The position numbers and the translations under genes were made by a program. The notes under the pieces were generated by a model. The model was not told the DNA's origin. It ran no database searches and worked only from the letters and a program-made list of their open reading frames with translations. A stretch of DNA of 64,000 nucleotides from NCBI RefSeq assembly GCF_019012925.1, contig NZ_JAGIRL010000044.1, positions 4,373 to 68,372 on the forward strand. The letters run 5' to 3'. Positions 39,676 to 49,110 of this stretch are shown here, in pieces (position 1 is the first letter of the stretch; the number at the start of each line of letters is the position of its first letter). This DNA is from Fusobacterium sp. GTDB lineage: Bacteria; Fusobacteriota; Fusobacteriia; Fusobacteriales; Fusobacteriaceae.

Positions 39676-40692
39676 ATGAAAGAAAAGGTAGCACAACTTA
39701 AAGAAACTGCTAATCTTAGCATAGAAAAAGCAGAATCTTTACTAGAATTAGAAGAAATTAGAGTAAAATTACTTGGGAAAAAAGGGGAGTTAACTGAAAT
39801 TTCAAAAGGGATGAAAAATCTTACTCCTGAGGAAAGACCAATAGTTGGACAATTAGTTAATGAGTTGAGAGAGTTTATCAACTCTAAATTAGAGTCTAAA
39901 AATATGGAATTGAAAGAAAAAGAGAAAAATCAAAGATTAGCTGAAGAGGTTATTGATATAACTCTTCCTGGAAAAAGAAATGTATTAGGAACTACACATC
40001 CAATAACTGATACTATGAATTTTATGAAAAATATATTCATAGATATGGGATTTGATGTAGCTGATGGACCTGAAGTGGAGTATGTAAAATACAATTTTGA
40101 TGCATTAAATATTCCTGAAACTCATCCTTCAAGAGATATTACTGATACATTCTATATCAATGATGATGTTGTTTTAAGAACTCAAACTTCACCAGTTCAA
40201 GTTAGATATATGCTTGAGCATAAACCACCATTTAGAATGATCTGTCCTGGTAAGGTTTATAGACCTGACTACGATATATCTCATACACCTATGTTTCATC
40301 AAATGGAAGGTTTAATGATTGGTGAAAACATTTCATTTGCTAACTTTAAAGCTATTTTAACTGAGTCATTAAAGAAAATGTTTGGAGATACTGAAGTTAG
40401 ATTTAGACCTCACTTCTTCCCATTCACAGAGCCTTCTGCTGAGGTAGATATACAGTGTGCTGTATGTAAAGGTAAAGGTTGTAGAATGTGTAAAGATAGT
40501 GGTTGGGTAGAGATAATGGGTTGTGGAATGGTTGACCCTGAGGTTCTAAAAGCTGTTGGTTATGATCCAGAAGAGGTAAGTGGATTTGCCTTTGGTATGG
40601 GTATAGAGAGAGTGGCAATGTTAAGACGTGGAATAAATGACTTAAGAGCCTTCTTTGAAAATGATGTAAGATTTTTAAAACAATTTAAGTAA
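39676..40692 (+). CDS. pheS: Phenylalanyl-tRNA synthetase alpha subunit
   Basis: 338 residues. The coiled-coil N-terminus precedes the class II core: TTHPITDTMNFM, GPEVEYVKYNFDALNIPETHPSRD (motif 2 region) and GFAFGMGIERVAMLRRGINDLR (motif 3). Cys-rich loop CAVCKGKGCRMCKDSGW binds zinc in some PheS. Forms alpha2-beta2 with PheT. GGGAGGAAAA precedes the ATG. Confidence 0.97.
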   Translation: MKEKVAQLKETANLSIEKAESLLELEEIRVKLLGKKGELTEISKGMKNLTPEERPIVGQLVNELREFINSKLESKNMELKEKEKNQRLAEEVIDITLPGKRNVLGTTHPITDTMNFMKNIFIDMGFDVADGPEVEYVKYNFDALNIPETHPSRDITDTFYINDDVVLRTQTSPVQVRYMLEHKPPFRMICPGKVYRPDYDISHTPMFHQMEGLMIGENISFANFKAILTESLKKMFGDTEVRFRPHFFPFTEPSAEVDIQCAVCKGKGCRMCKDSGWVEIMGCGMVDPEVLKAVGYDPEEVSGFAFGMGIERVAMLRRGINDLRAFFENDVRFLKQFK

Positions 40693-40707
40693 TTCTGGAG
40701 GAGAGTA

Positions 40708-43095
40708 ATGTTAATTTCTTTAGACTGGTTAAAACAGTATGTTGATATAAAAGAAGATTTAAAAGAATTAGATAACGCTTTGACTATGATAGGGCAAGAG
40801 GTTGAGGCTATCGAAATTCAAGGTAAAGATCTTAACAATGTAGTTATAGGACACATTGTAGAGTATGGAAAACACCCTAACTCTGACAAGTTAACTCTTG
40901 TTAAGGTAGATGTTGGAAATGAAGAGGTCTTACAAATAGTTTGTGGAGCTCCAAACCATAAATTAGGAGATAAGGTTGTTGTAGCTAAAATTGGTGCTGT
41001 ACTTCCTGGAGATTTCAAAATTAAAAAGAGTAAAATTAGAGATGTAGAATCTTATGGTATGCTATGCTCTCAAGTTGAACTTGGTATTGGAGAAGATGGA
41101 GATGGAATTATAATCCTTCCTGAAGATGCACCTATTGGAGAAGAGTATAGAAAATATATGGGTCTAGATGACGTTATTTTTGAACTTGAAATAACTCCTA
41201 ACAGACCAGATTGCCTATCTCATATAGGTATAGCTAGAGAGATAGCTGCTTACTATGGTAGAAAGGTAAAATACCCTTCTGTAACTTATACAGAGGCTAT
41301 TGATCCTACTACAACTGTTGCTAAAGTTACTATCGAAGATAAAGAAAGATGTAAGAGATATATGGGAAGAGTTATCAGAAATGTTACTGTTGGTGAATCT
41401 CCTGAATGGCTTAAAAAGAGAATTAGAGCTATGGGATTAAAACCTATCAACAATATAGTTGATATTACTAACTTTGTAATGTTTGAATATAATCAACCTA
41501 TGCACGCTTTTGACCTAGATAAAGTAGCTAATGGAAGTATTACAGTTAGAGCTGCTAAAGAGGGTGAAAAAATAGTAACTCTTGATGGTGTTGAAAGAGA
41601 ATTAAATGGAGAATTAGTTATAGCTGATGATGAAAAAGTTACTGCTATTGCTGGAATTATTGGTGGAGTTGGAACTGAAATCACTTCAGAAACTAAAAAT
41701 GTATTCTTAGAGGTAGCATACTTCACTCCTGAAAATATTAGAAAAACAGGAAGAAAACTTGGAATCTCTACTGATTCATCTTATAGAAATGAGAGAGGAA
41801 CTGATATAGAGAATATTCCTGATTCTAGTGAGAGAGCAGCTGCTCTTATTGCTGAATTAGCTGGTGGAGAGATCCTAGATGGAGCTATTGACAGATATGT
41901 TGAAAAGCCACAAAAATATGAGATCCCACTAAGCTTACAAAAATTAAATAAATTCATAGGAAAAGAGCTTTCTCCTGAGATTGTTGGAAAGATCTTAAGT
42001 AACTTAGGACTTGGAATTAAGACACTTTCTCAAGATACTCTAGTTATCACTCCACCTACATATAGAGGAGATCTAACTAGAACTGCTGATATCTATGAAG
42101 AAGTTATTAGAATGTATGGATTTGAAAATATTGAAGCTGTTATGCCAATTGAAAATATACAAGCTGGTAAAAAAGCTCCAAATATTGATTTAATAGATAA
42201 TACAAAGGAAATTTTAAGAGAGATCGGACTTCAAGAGGTTATAAACTACTCTTTTATTCCTAAAAATGTAGTGGATATACTTAATATAAAAGATAGAGTT
42301 ATCGAGATCAAAAACCCATTAAGTGAGGATATGTCTATACTTAGACCTACTCTAATGTGGAGTTTACTTGCTAACATAAGAGATAATATCAATAGAAATC
42401 AATTTGATCTTAGATTATGTGAGGTTTCTAGAGTATTTACTCCAGCTGAAGAATTAGCTGATGAAGATCTTAGAATCTGTATTGGACTTTCTGGTAGACC
42501 TGAGAGAACTCTATGGAATCCAAAACCAGAAGCTTATGATTTCTACACTCTTAAAGGTTATGTAGAGAAGCTTATGGAGTACCTAGGTATAGCTAGATAC
42601 AAACTTGAAAGAAGTAGTAACTGTAATTTCCATCCAGGAAGAAGTGCAGAGATTAAGATAGGTAATGACACTATTGGAATCTTTGGAGAGATACATCCTG
42701 ATGTTCAAGAGAAGATGGAGATAAAGAGAGAGAGAGTATATATAGCTGAATTAGACCTTACTAAATGTACAAAATATATGAAAGGTCAAGCTAAATATGA
42801 GAAGATTGTCAAGTATCCAGAAGTTACTAGAGACCTTGCAATTGTTCTTTCTAAAGATGTACTTGTTGGTAATATGGTAGAAAACTTAAAAAGAGTATCT
42901 CCTATTATTGAAAACATCAATATTTTTGACGTTTATGAGGGAGAGAGAATAGACGCAGATAAAAAATCTGTAGCTCTTAGTATCGTACTTAGAAATAAAG
43001 AAAAAACTCTTGATGAAAAAGAGATAAGTACTGCAATCGAAAAAATACTTACAACTATCTCAAAAGATTATAAAGGTGAGATCAGACAAGCGTAA
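40708..43095 (+). CDS. pheT: Phenylalanyl-tRNA synthetase beta subunit
   Basis: 795 residues. The N-terminal EMAP-II-like tRNA-binding domain (about 40-150), B3/B4 editing domain, B5 domain and a C-terminal ferredoxin-like anticodon-binding domain (about 700-795, KYPEVTRDLAIVLSKDV) are in normal order. GGAGGAGAGTA precedes the ATG, 15 bp after pheS. A terminator follows. Confidence 0.97.
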   Translation: MLISLDWLKQYVDIKEDLKELDNALTMIGQEVEAIEIQGKDLNNVVIGHIVEYGKHPNSDKLTLVKVDVGNEEVLQIVCGAPNHKLGDKVVVAKIGAVLPGDFKIKKSKIRDVESYGMLCSQVELGIGEDGDGIIILPEDAPIGEEYRKYMGLDDVIFELEITPNRPDCLSHIGIAREIAAYYGRKVKYPSVTYTEAIDPTTTVAKVTIEDKERCKRYMGRVIRNVTVGESPEWLKKRIRAMGLKPINNIVDITNFVMFEYNQPMHAFDLDKVANGSITVRAAKEGEKIVTLDGVERELNGELVIADDEKVTAIAGIIGGVGTEITSETKNVFLEVAYFTPENIRKTGRKLGISTDSSYRNERGTDIENIPDSSERAAALIAELAGGEILDGAIDRYVEKPQKYEIPLSLQKLNKFIGKELSPEIVGKILSNLGLGIKTLSQDTLVITPPTYRGDLTRTADIYEEVIRMYGFENIEAVMPIENIQAGKKAPNIDLIDNTKEILREIGLQEVINYSFIPKNVVDILNIKDRVIEIKNPLSEDMSILRPTLMWSLLANIRDNINRNQFDLRLCEVSRVFTPAEELADEDLRICIGLSGRPERTLWNPKPEAYDFYTLKGYVEKLMEYLGIARYKLERSSNCNFHPGRSAEIKIGNDTIGIFGEIHPDVQEKMEIKRERVYIAELDLTKCTKYMKGQAKYEKIVKYPEVTRDLAIVLSKDVLVGNMVENLKRVSPIIENINIFDVYEGERIDADKKSVALSIVLRNKEKTLDEKEISTAIEKILTTISKDYKGEIRQA

Positions 43096-43104
43096 ATTAA
43101 CAAA

Positions 43105-43153
43105 GTGAAAAAAGCTTGAAAAGGAGTTTTTCTAGCTTTCTTCACTTTTTTTT
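43105..43153 (+). terminator. Terminator of pheST
   Basis: GTGAAAAAAGCT and AGCTTTCTTCAC form a stem with T-run, ten bp after the pheT stop. Confidence 0.85.
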
Positions 43154-43193
43154 AAATGGTTAACAAAAATTTTATATACTTAAGGAGGTTAGA

Positions 43194-44402
43194 ATGGATA
43201 GTTTAAAGGAGTTGTTTAAGATAGGAAACGGGCCTTCAAGTTCTCATACAATGGGTCCAGAGAGAGCAGCTAAAAAATTTAAAGCAAAAAATCCAAATGC
43301 CACAAAATTTGAAGTTGAACTATATGGTTCTCTAGCACTTACTGGTAAAGGACATCTTACTGACTGGATAATAATTGAGACTATGAAACCTATTCCTACT
43401 GATATAGTTTGGAAACCTGAAATTGTTCATAGATACCATACTAATGGAATGCTTTTTAAAGCATTTGACAAAGATAATAAGCAGATAGATGAATGGTTGG
43501 TATTCTCTGTTGGTGGTGGAACTATAATGGAGCACTACCAAGAGAGAAAAGGAGCTCTATCTGTATATACTTTAAATACTATGAAAGACATTCAACAGTG
43601 GTGTGAAGAGAATCAAAAAGAGTATTGGGAGTATGTAGTAGAGTGTGAAGGAGAGGAGATTTTTCCATTCCTAAAAGAGATTTGGGAGGCTATGAAAGCT
43701 GCAGTTGAAAAGGGAATCTCTACAACTGGTATACTTCCAGGAAGTTTAAAATACCCTAGAAAAGCTTCTAACTTCTATAGAAAGGCTAGAAACAATCACA
43801 GTAGAGGTGGTTTCTTAGGTAGAATATTTGCCTATACACTTGCTGTTTCAGAGGAAAATGGAGCTGGAGGAAGAGTTGTTACTGCTCCCACTTGTGGTGC
43901 TTGTGGAGTTATCCCAGGACTTTTATACGCTATGAGAGAGGAGTATGATCTAAGTGAAGACGAGATCTTAAGAAGCTTAGCTGTAGCTGGTCTTATTGGA
44001 AACTTGATCAAAGAGAATGCTACAATATCAGGTGCTGAAGGTGGTTGTCAAGCTGAGATAGGTTCTGCTTGTTCAATGGCTGCTGCTATGGCTTGTTTCC
44101 TTTTAGGTGGATCTCTTGCTCAGATAGAATATGCTGCAGAGATGGCTTTAGAACACCATCTTGGATTGACTTGTGACCCTGTAGGTGGATATGTTCAAGT
44201 GCCTTGTATAGAGAGAAATGCTGCTGCTTCTGCTAGAGCTTTAGACGCTGCTGCTTACAGTCTATACACTGATGGAAAACATAAGGTTACATTTGATCAA
44301 GTTGTTAGAACTATGGGAGAAACAGGTAAGGATTTAAAACAGGAATATAGAGAAACTTCATTGGGTGGTTTAGCTAAATTTACATTTAATGCTGAATGTT
44401 AA
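43194..44402 (+). CDS. sdaA: L-serine dehydratase, iron-sulfur type, paralogue 1
   Basis: 402 residues, a single-chain Fe-S enzyme with fused beta and alpha parts. NGPSSSHTMGPERAAK (about 12-27) opens the beta part. Fe-S cysteines are in TAPTCGACGVIPG, GSACSMAAAMACF and LTCDPVGGYVQVPCIERN. It converts L-serine to pyruvate and ammonia. AAGGAGGTTAGA precedes the ATG; it lies alone before pth. A close paralogue is at 55234-56457. Confidence 0.93.
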   Translation: MDSLKELFKIGNGPSSSHTMGPERAAKKFKAKNPNATKFEVELYGSLALTGKGHLTDWIIIETMKPIPTDIVWKPEIVHRYHTNGMLFKAFDKDNKQIDEWLVFSVGGGTIMEHYQERKGALSVYTLNTMKDIQQWCEENQKEYWEYVVECEGEEIFPFLKEIWEAMKAAVEKGISTTGILPGSLKYPRKASNFYRKARNNHSRGGFLGRIFAYTLAVSEENGAGGRVVTAPTCGACGVIPGLLYAMREEYDLSEDEILRSLAVAGLIGNLIKENATISGAEGGCQAEIGSACSMAAAMACFLLGGSLAQIEYAAEMALEHHLGLTCDPVGGYVQVPCIERNAAASARALDAAAYSLYTDGKHKVTFDQVVRTMGETGKDLKQEYRETSLGGLAKFTFNAEC

Positions 44403-44420
44403 AAAGGAGATTACAAAATA

Positions 44421-44981
44421 ATGAAACTGATTGTTGGACTTGGAAATCCAGGGAATAAATATGAAAAAACAAGACATAATATAGGATTTGAAGTAATTAA
44501 TCAACTTCAAAAAGAACTTGGAATAACAAATGAAAGGGAGAAATTTCAAGGACTTTTAAGTGAAAAGATAGTTGATGGTGAGAAGATACTATTTTTAAAA
44601 CCACAAACTTTTATGAATTTAAGTGGAAATTCTATCATAGAAGTTGTTAATTTTTATAAAATAGATCCAAAAAAAGAGTTAATTGTTATCTATGATGATA
44701 TGGATCTTCCTGTTGGAAAATTGAGAGTAAAAGAGAAGGGAAGTTCTGGTGGGCACAATGGTATAAAATCGATTATATCACATCTTGGAGATCAATTTTT
44801 ACGTATAAAATGTGGTATAGGTAGAGGAAAGGACAATACTATTGATTTTGTACTAGGACAGTTTGATAAAAGTGAACAAAAAGAGGTAACATTGATGATT
44901 GAGACAGCTACTAAATGTGCCATAGACATAGCTTTAGATCTGGATTTAGGAAAAATAATGCAAAAATATAACAAAAAGTGA
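44421..44981 (+). CDS. pth: Peptidyl-tRNA hydrolase
   Basis: 186 residues. VGLGNPGNKYEKTRHNIGF carries the catalytic His (H20 equivalent). PQTFMNLSGNS, IYDDMDLPVG and SSGGHNGIKSII complete the active site. It frees tRNA from stalled peptidyl-tRNA. AAAGGAGATTACAAAAT precedes the ATG. Confidence 0.96.
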   Translation: MKLIVGLGNPGNKYEKTRHNIGFEVINQLQKELGITNEREKFQGLLSEKIVDGEKILFLKPQTFMNLSGNSIIEVVNFYKIDPKKELIVIYDDMDLPVGKLRVKEKGSSGGHNGIKSIISHLGDQFLRIKCGIGRGKDNTIDFVLGQFDKSEQKEVTLMIETATKCAIDIALDLDLGKIMQKYNKK

Positions 44982-45075
44982 TTAAAAAAATATCGAAAAT
45001 ATGTTGTTAAATAGTAATAAATATGATAAACTTAGTTTAGTAGTAATTAACTTTAAAGTTGAAAGGAGATTTTGT

Positions 45076-46386
45076 ATGAAATTTTTTGGTTTCAGAGGAG
45101 GAGTGCATCCACCTGAAAATAAAATTCAAACAGAAAATATGGCTGTTGAAGAACTGAAAGCACCAAAAATGTTGTATATCGCATTATTACAACATATCGG
45201 ATCACCACTAGATCCAACTGTAGCTATTGGAGACAAGGTTTTAAAGGGACAAAAAATAGCTGATTCTCAAGCTTTTATGTCATCACCTATTCACTCTCCA
45301 GTAAGTGGAACAATCAAGAAGATAGAAGAACATGTTTTTCCTTTAATGGGAAGAATTAAAACTATCATTATTGAAAATGATGAACAAGAGACTTGGGCAG
45401 AGCTACCTAAAATCGAAAACTGGGAAGCTGCTGACAAAAAAGATCTACTTGCTATGATTAGAGAGAAAGGTATCGTTGGTATTGGAGGAGCTAGTTTCCC
45501 TACTCATATCAAGCTTAATCCACCAGCTGATGCTAAAATTGATACTCTATTACTTAACGGAGCTGAGTGTGAGCCTTATCTAAACTCAGATAACAGACTT
45601 ATGCTTGAGCACCCAGAAAAGATAATAAACGGTATCCAAATTATAAAGAAAATTCTTGGAATAAACAATGCCATAGTAGGTATTGAAGAGAATAAACCTG
45701 AAGCTATTGCTTCTATGAAAAAAGTTGCTGAAGGAACTGGAATTCAGATAGCACCTTTAAAAACAAAATACCCTCAAGGAGGAGAAAAACAACTTATTAA
45801 GGCTGTTCTAGATAGACAGGTTCCATCTGGAAAACTTCCATCTGCTGTTGGAGTTGTAGTTCAAAATACTGGTACTGCTGCTGCTATATATGATGGTATC
45901 GTTAATGGTATCCCATTAATAGAGAAAGTTGTTACTGTTTCAGGAAAAGCTATTGCTACACCTAAAAACGTTAAAATAGCTATTGGAACACCATTCTCTT
46001 ATCTATTGGATTATTGTGGAGTAAATAGAGAGATAGTTGATAAGCTTGTAATGGGAGGACCTATGATGGGAATGGCTCAATTCTCTGAAGATGCCCCTGT
46101 TATAAAAGGAACTTCTGGACTATTAGCTCTTACTAGAGAGGAAACAAATCCTTACAAACCTAAATCTTGTATTGGGTGTGGAAAGTGTGTAGAAGCTTGT
46201 CCTATGGGATTAGAGCCTCTTATGTTTGCAAGACTTGCTGCTTTTGAGCAATGGGAACAACTTGGACAATTCAGCTTAATGGATTGTATTGAGTGTGGAT
46301 CTTGTGCATACATCTGTCCAGCTAATAGACCACTAACTGAAGCTATTAAAATAGGAAAATCTAAATTAAGAGCAATGAAAAAATAG
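45076..46386 (+). CDS. rnfC: Rnf complex subunit RnfC
   Basis: 436 residues from the ATG at 45076 (GAAAGGAGATTTTGT). GFRGGVHPPENK, the N-terminal barrel, the NADH/FMN-binding region (GIGGASFPTHIKL, LLNGAECEPYLNSDNR) and two 4Fe-4S sites (CIGCGKCVEACPMG, CIECGSCAYICPAN) follow in order. It is the NADH-oxidising peripheral subunit. First of six rnf genes in the order C-D-G-E-A-B. Confidence 0.96.
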   Translation: MKFFGFRGGVHPPENKIQTENMAVEELKAPKMLYIALLQHIGSPLDPTVAIGDKVLKGQKIADSQAFMSSPIHSPVSGTIKKIEEHVFPLMGRIKTIIIENDEQETWAELPKIENWEAADKKDLLAMIREKGIVGIGGASFPTHIKLNPPADAKIDTLLLNGAECEPYLNSDNRLMLEHPEKIINGIQIIKKILGINNAIVGIEENKPEAIASMKKVAEGTGIQIAPLKTKYPQGGEKQLIKAVLDRQVPSGKLPSAVGVVVQNTGTAAAIYDGIVNGIPLIEKVVTVSGKAIATPKNVKIAIGTPFSYLLDYCGVNREIVDKLVMGGPMMGMAQFSEDAPVIKGTSGLLALTREETNPYKPKSCIGCGKCVEACPMGLEPLMFARLAAFEQWEQLGQFSLMDCIECGSCAYICPANRPLTEAIKIGKSKLRAMKK

Positions 46387-46429
46387 AAATAATTATAACT
46401 AAATTGTTATTAAGTTACAGGAGGGTAAA

Positions 46430-47374
46430 GTGACTAATATTTTAAAGATGGGGCCATCGCCTCATATAAGAACATCAGAAACAGTTGAAAAAGTAATGTA
46501 TGATGTAATTATATCATTAATACCAGCGTTTCTATTTGCTGTTTATGTATTTGGTATAAGAGCATTTATAGTAACTGCTGTATCTATACTTACTTGTATG
46601 GTTACAGAGTATTTATGTCAAAAAGTAATGGGACAAGAGCCATCTATATTTGATGGAAGTGCTATTATTACAGGTATATTATTTGCTTTTGTAATTCCAG
46701 TTATTATGCCACTACAATATGTAGTTGTTGGTTGTCTGATATCAATTGGTTTAGGTAAAATGGTATTTGGAGGGCTTGGACACAATGTATTCAACCCTGC
46801 TTTAGTAGGAAGAGCTTTCGTTCAAGCATCTTGGCCAGTAGCTATCACTACATTTGCTTATGATGGAAAAGCTGGAGCTACAGTACTTGATGCTATGAAG
46901 AGAGGTATTAACCTTGATTCTGCTCTATTAGAAGGTGGAAACCAATATTTACAAGCTTTCATTGGAAGAATGGGTGGATGTTTAGGAGAGACTTCAGCAC
47001 TTGCATTATTAATAGGTGGAATATACCTAATCTATAAAAAGCAAATTGATTGGAAAGTTCCTGCAATTATAATTGGAACTGTATTCGTTTTAACTTGGGC
47101 TATGGGTGGAGATCCTGTAATGCATATACTATCTGGAGGACTTTTCTTAGGAGCTTTCTATATGGCTACTGATATGGTTACAAGTCCTTACACTAACAAA
47201 GGTAAGATAATCTATGCTTTACTATTAGGACTTCTAATCTCTATGATAAGAATGAAAGGTGGATATCCTGAGGGAGTTGCATACTCTATCTTAATTATGA
47301 ACGGAGTTGTACCTCTAATCAATAGATATACTAAACCTAAAAAATTTGGTGAGGTGAAAGCTAATGAAAAATAG
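46430..47374 (+). CDS. rnfD: Rnf complex subunit RnfD
   Basis: 314 residues from a GTG with GGAGGGTAAA. About nine membrane segments. GRMGGCLGETSALALLIGG is the family mark; the covalent-FMN threonine lies in that GETSALA segment by homology with NqrB. Integral membrane subunit of the ion-pumping complex. Overlaps rnfG by 11 bp. Confidence 0.96.
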   Translation: MTNILKMGPSPHIRTSETVEKVMYDVIISLIPAFLFAVYVFGIRAFIVTAVSILTCMVTEYLCQKVMGQEPSIFDGSAIITGILFAFVIPVIMPLQYVVVGCLISIGLGKMVFGGLGHNVFNPALVGRAFVQASWPVAITTFAYDGKAGATVLDAMKRGINLDSALLEGGNQYLQAFIGRMGGCLGETSALALLIGGIYLIYKKQIDWKVPAIIIGTVFVLTWAMGGDPVMHILSGGLFLGAFYMATDMVTSPYTNKGKIIYALLLGLLISMIRMKGGYPEGVAYSILIMNGVVPLINRYTKPKKFGEVKANEK

Positions 47375-47897
47375 ATTTGTACATTATGGACTAGTTCTAT
47401 TAGTTATAGCTGCAGTCTCAGCAGGAATCTTAGGATTAGTTAATGATTTTACTAAAGTTGTTATTGCTCAAAATAATGAAAGAGCACAAAATGAAGCTAA
47501 AAAACAGGTTTTACCTTTAGCTAATGAGTTTAAAGCTGAGGAAGCAACTAGTGTGGAAGAATTATCTTTTATTCCTGGATATGATGCTAATGGAAATAAA
47601 GTTGGATATGTTGTTGCAGTTGCTCAACCTGGATATGCAGGAAATATCACATTTACTCTTGGAATTAACTTAGATGGTACAATTGCTGGAGTAAGAATTA
47701 TTAACCAAGCTGAAACTCCAGGACTAGGAGCTAAAATAGCTGGAATAGAGTGGCAAGATCACTGGATTGGAAAAGATTCTTCTTATGAATTTAATAAATC
47801 TGTTGACGCCTTTGCTGGAGCTACAATATCTCCTAACGCTGTTTATACAGGACTTATAAGAGCTTTAAAAGCTTATGAAACTGGGGTGAGTAAATAA
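47364..47897 (+). CDS. rnfG: Rnf complex subunit RnfG
   Basis: 177 residues with one N-terminal membrane anchor (LVLLVIAAVSAGILGLV). The FMN-attachment site is DAFAGATISPNAV near residue 150. The usual S/T-GAT-x-T here ends in Ser, so FMN would be carried by Ser rather than Thr (inference from the ApbE motif). The soluble domain faces the outside. Uses ribosome site GGTGAGGTGAAAGCTA within rnfD. Confidence 0.95.
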   Translation: MKNRFVHYGLVLLVIAAVSAGILGLVNDFTKVVIAQNNERAQNEAKKQVLPLANEFKAEEATSVEELSFIPGYDANGNKVGYVVAVAQPGYAGNITFTLGINLDGTIAGVRIINQAETPGLGAKIAGIEWQDHWIGKDSSYEFNKSVDAFAGATISPNAVYTGLIRALKAYETGVSK

Positions 47898-48505
47898 TGA
47901 AAAATAATTATGGAAAAATAATATTATCAGGAATTTTTAAAGAAAACCCTATATTTGTACTATTTTTAGGACTATGTCCAACACTTGGAGTTACAAGTTC
48001 AGCAATGAATGGTCTATCTATGGGATTAGCTGTTATCGCAGTTCTTGCTTGTTCTAACCTACTTATATCTGCATTTAAAAATGTTATTCCTTCACAAGTT
48101 AGAATACCAGCATATATTATGATTATTGCTTCTCTAGTTACTATAGTACAAATGGTTATGGAAGCATATACTCCTGATTTATATAAGGTACTAGGACTAT
48201 TTATTCCTCTTATCGTTGTTAACTGTATTGTACTTGGAAGAGCTGAAAGTTTTGCATCTAAAAATGGAGTATTCGCATCTTTCTTAGATGGTATTGGATC
48301 AGGACTTGGATTTACTCTTGCATTAACAGTTTTAGGAATGATTAGAGAGGTTTTAGGAAACGGAACTATATTCGGATTAAGAGTTACACCTGAATCATAT
48401 TCACCAGCTCTTATATTCATACTAGCTCCTGGAGCATTTATTACAATTGCTTTCATCAAAGCTTTCCTTAACTATCTTGATATGAAAAAGAGTAAGGAGG
48501 GATAA
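47897..48505 (+). CDS. rnfE: Rnf complex subunit RnfE
   Basis: 202 residues, six membrane segments. NPIFVLFLGLCPTLGVTSSAMNGLSMG is the family start, containing a Cys for the intramembrane Fe-S site. Starts on the last base of the rnfG stop codon (TAATG). Partners RnfA. Confidence 0.96.
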   Translation: MKNNYGKIILSGIFKENPIFVLFLGLCPTLGVTSSAMNGLSMGLAVIAVLACSNLLISAFKNVIPSQVRIPAYIMIIASLVTIVQMVMEAYTPDLYKVLGLFIPLIVVNCIVLGRAESFASKNGVFASFLDGIGSGLGFTLALTVLGMIREVLGNGTIFGLRVTPESYSPALIFILAPGAFITIAFIKAFLNYLDMKKSKEG

Positions 48506-48507
48506 TC

Positions 48508-49092
48508 GTGAGTTTTGGTAGTTTATTTAGTATCATTATTGGTTCAATTTTTATAAATAACGTTATTTTTGCTAAGTTCTTAGGATGTTGTCCATTTATG
48601 GGAGTTTCTAAGAAAGTTGATGCCTCTTTAGGAATGGGAATGGCTGTTACATTCGTTATAACTATTGCATCTGCAGTAACTTGGCTTGTTTATCATTTTA
48701 TATTAGCTCCTTTTGGATTGGAATATCTACAAACTATTGCTTTTATTCTAATAATTGCAGCATTAGTTCAATTCGTTGAGATGGCTATTGCTAAAACATC
48801 ACCATCACTTTATAAAGCGTTGGGAGTTTTCCTACCTCTTATAACTACAAACTGTGCTGTACTAGGGGTTGCAATCATCAATATTCAATCTGAATACAAC
48901 TTTATTGAAACTCTTGTAAATGGTTTCGCAGTTGCAGTAGGATTCTCACTTGCATTGGTTCTACTTGCTGGTATAAGAGAAAGAATAGAGTATTCTGCTA
49001 TCCCAGCACCATTTAAAGGAATTCCAATTGCCTTCATCTGTGCAGGTTTACTTGCTATGGCATTTATGGGATTCAGTGGTATGAAAATTTAA
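48508..49092 (+). CDS. rnfA: Rnf complex subunit RnfA
   Basis: 194 residues, six membrane segments, start GTG after AAGGAGGGATAATC. NNVIFAKFLGCCPFMGVSKK and LGVFLPLITTNCAVLG supply the Cys pair shared with RnfE/NqrE/NqrD. Two bp after rnfE. Confidence 0.96.
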   Translation: MSFGSLFSIIIGSIFINNVIFAKFLGCCPFMGVSKKVDASLGMGMAVTFVITIASAVTWLVYHFILAPFGLEYLQTIAFILIIAALVQFVEMAIAKTSPSLYKALGVFLPLITTNCAVLGVAIINIQSEYNFIETLVNGFAVAVGFSLALVLLAGIRERIEYSAIPAPFKGIPIAFICAGLLAMAFMGFSGMKI

Positions 49093-49110
49093 TAATTATT
49101 GGAGGTAAAT

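Noticed and set aside
45170..45190. TGTATATCGCATTATT in rnfC
   Set aside because: Two changes in the centre and an altered end; encodes conserved MLYIALL, so coding constraint explains it.
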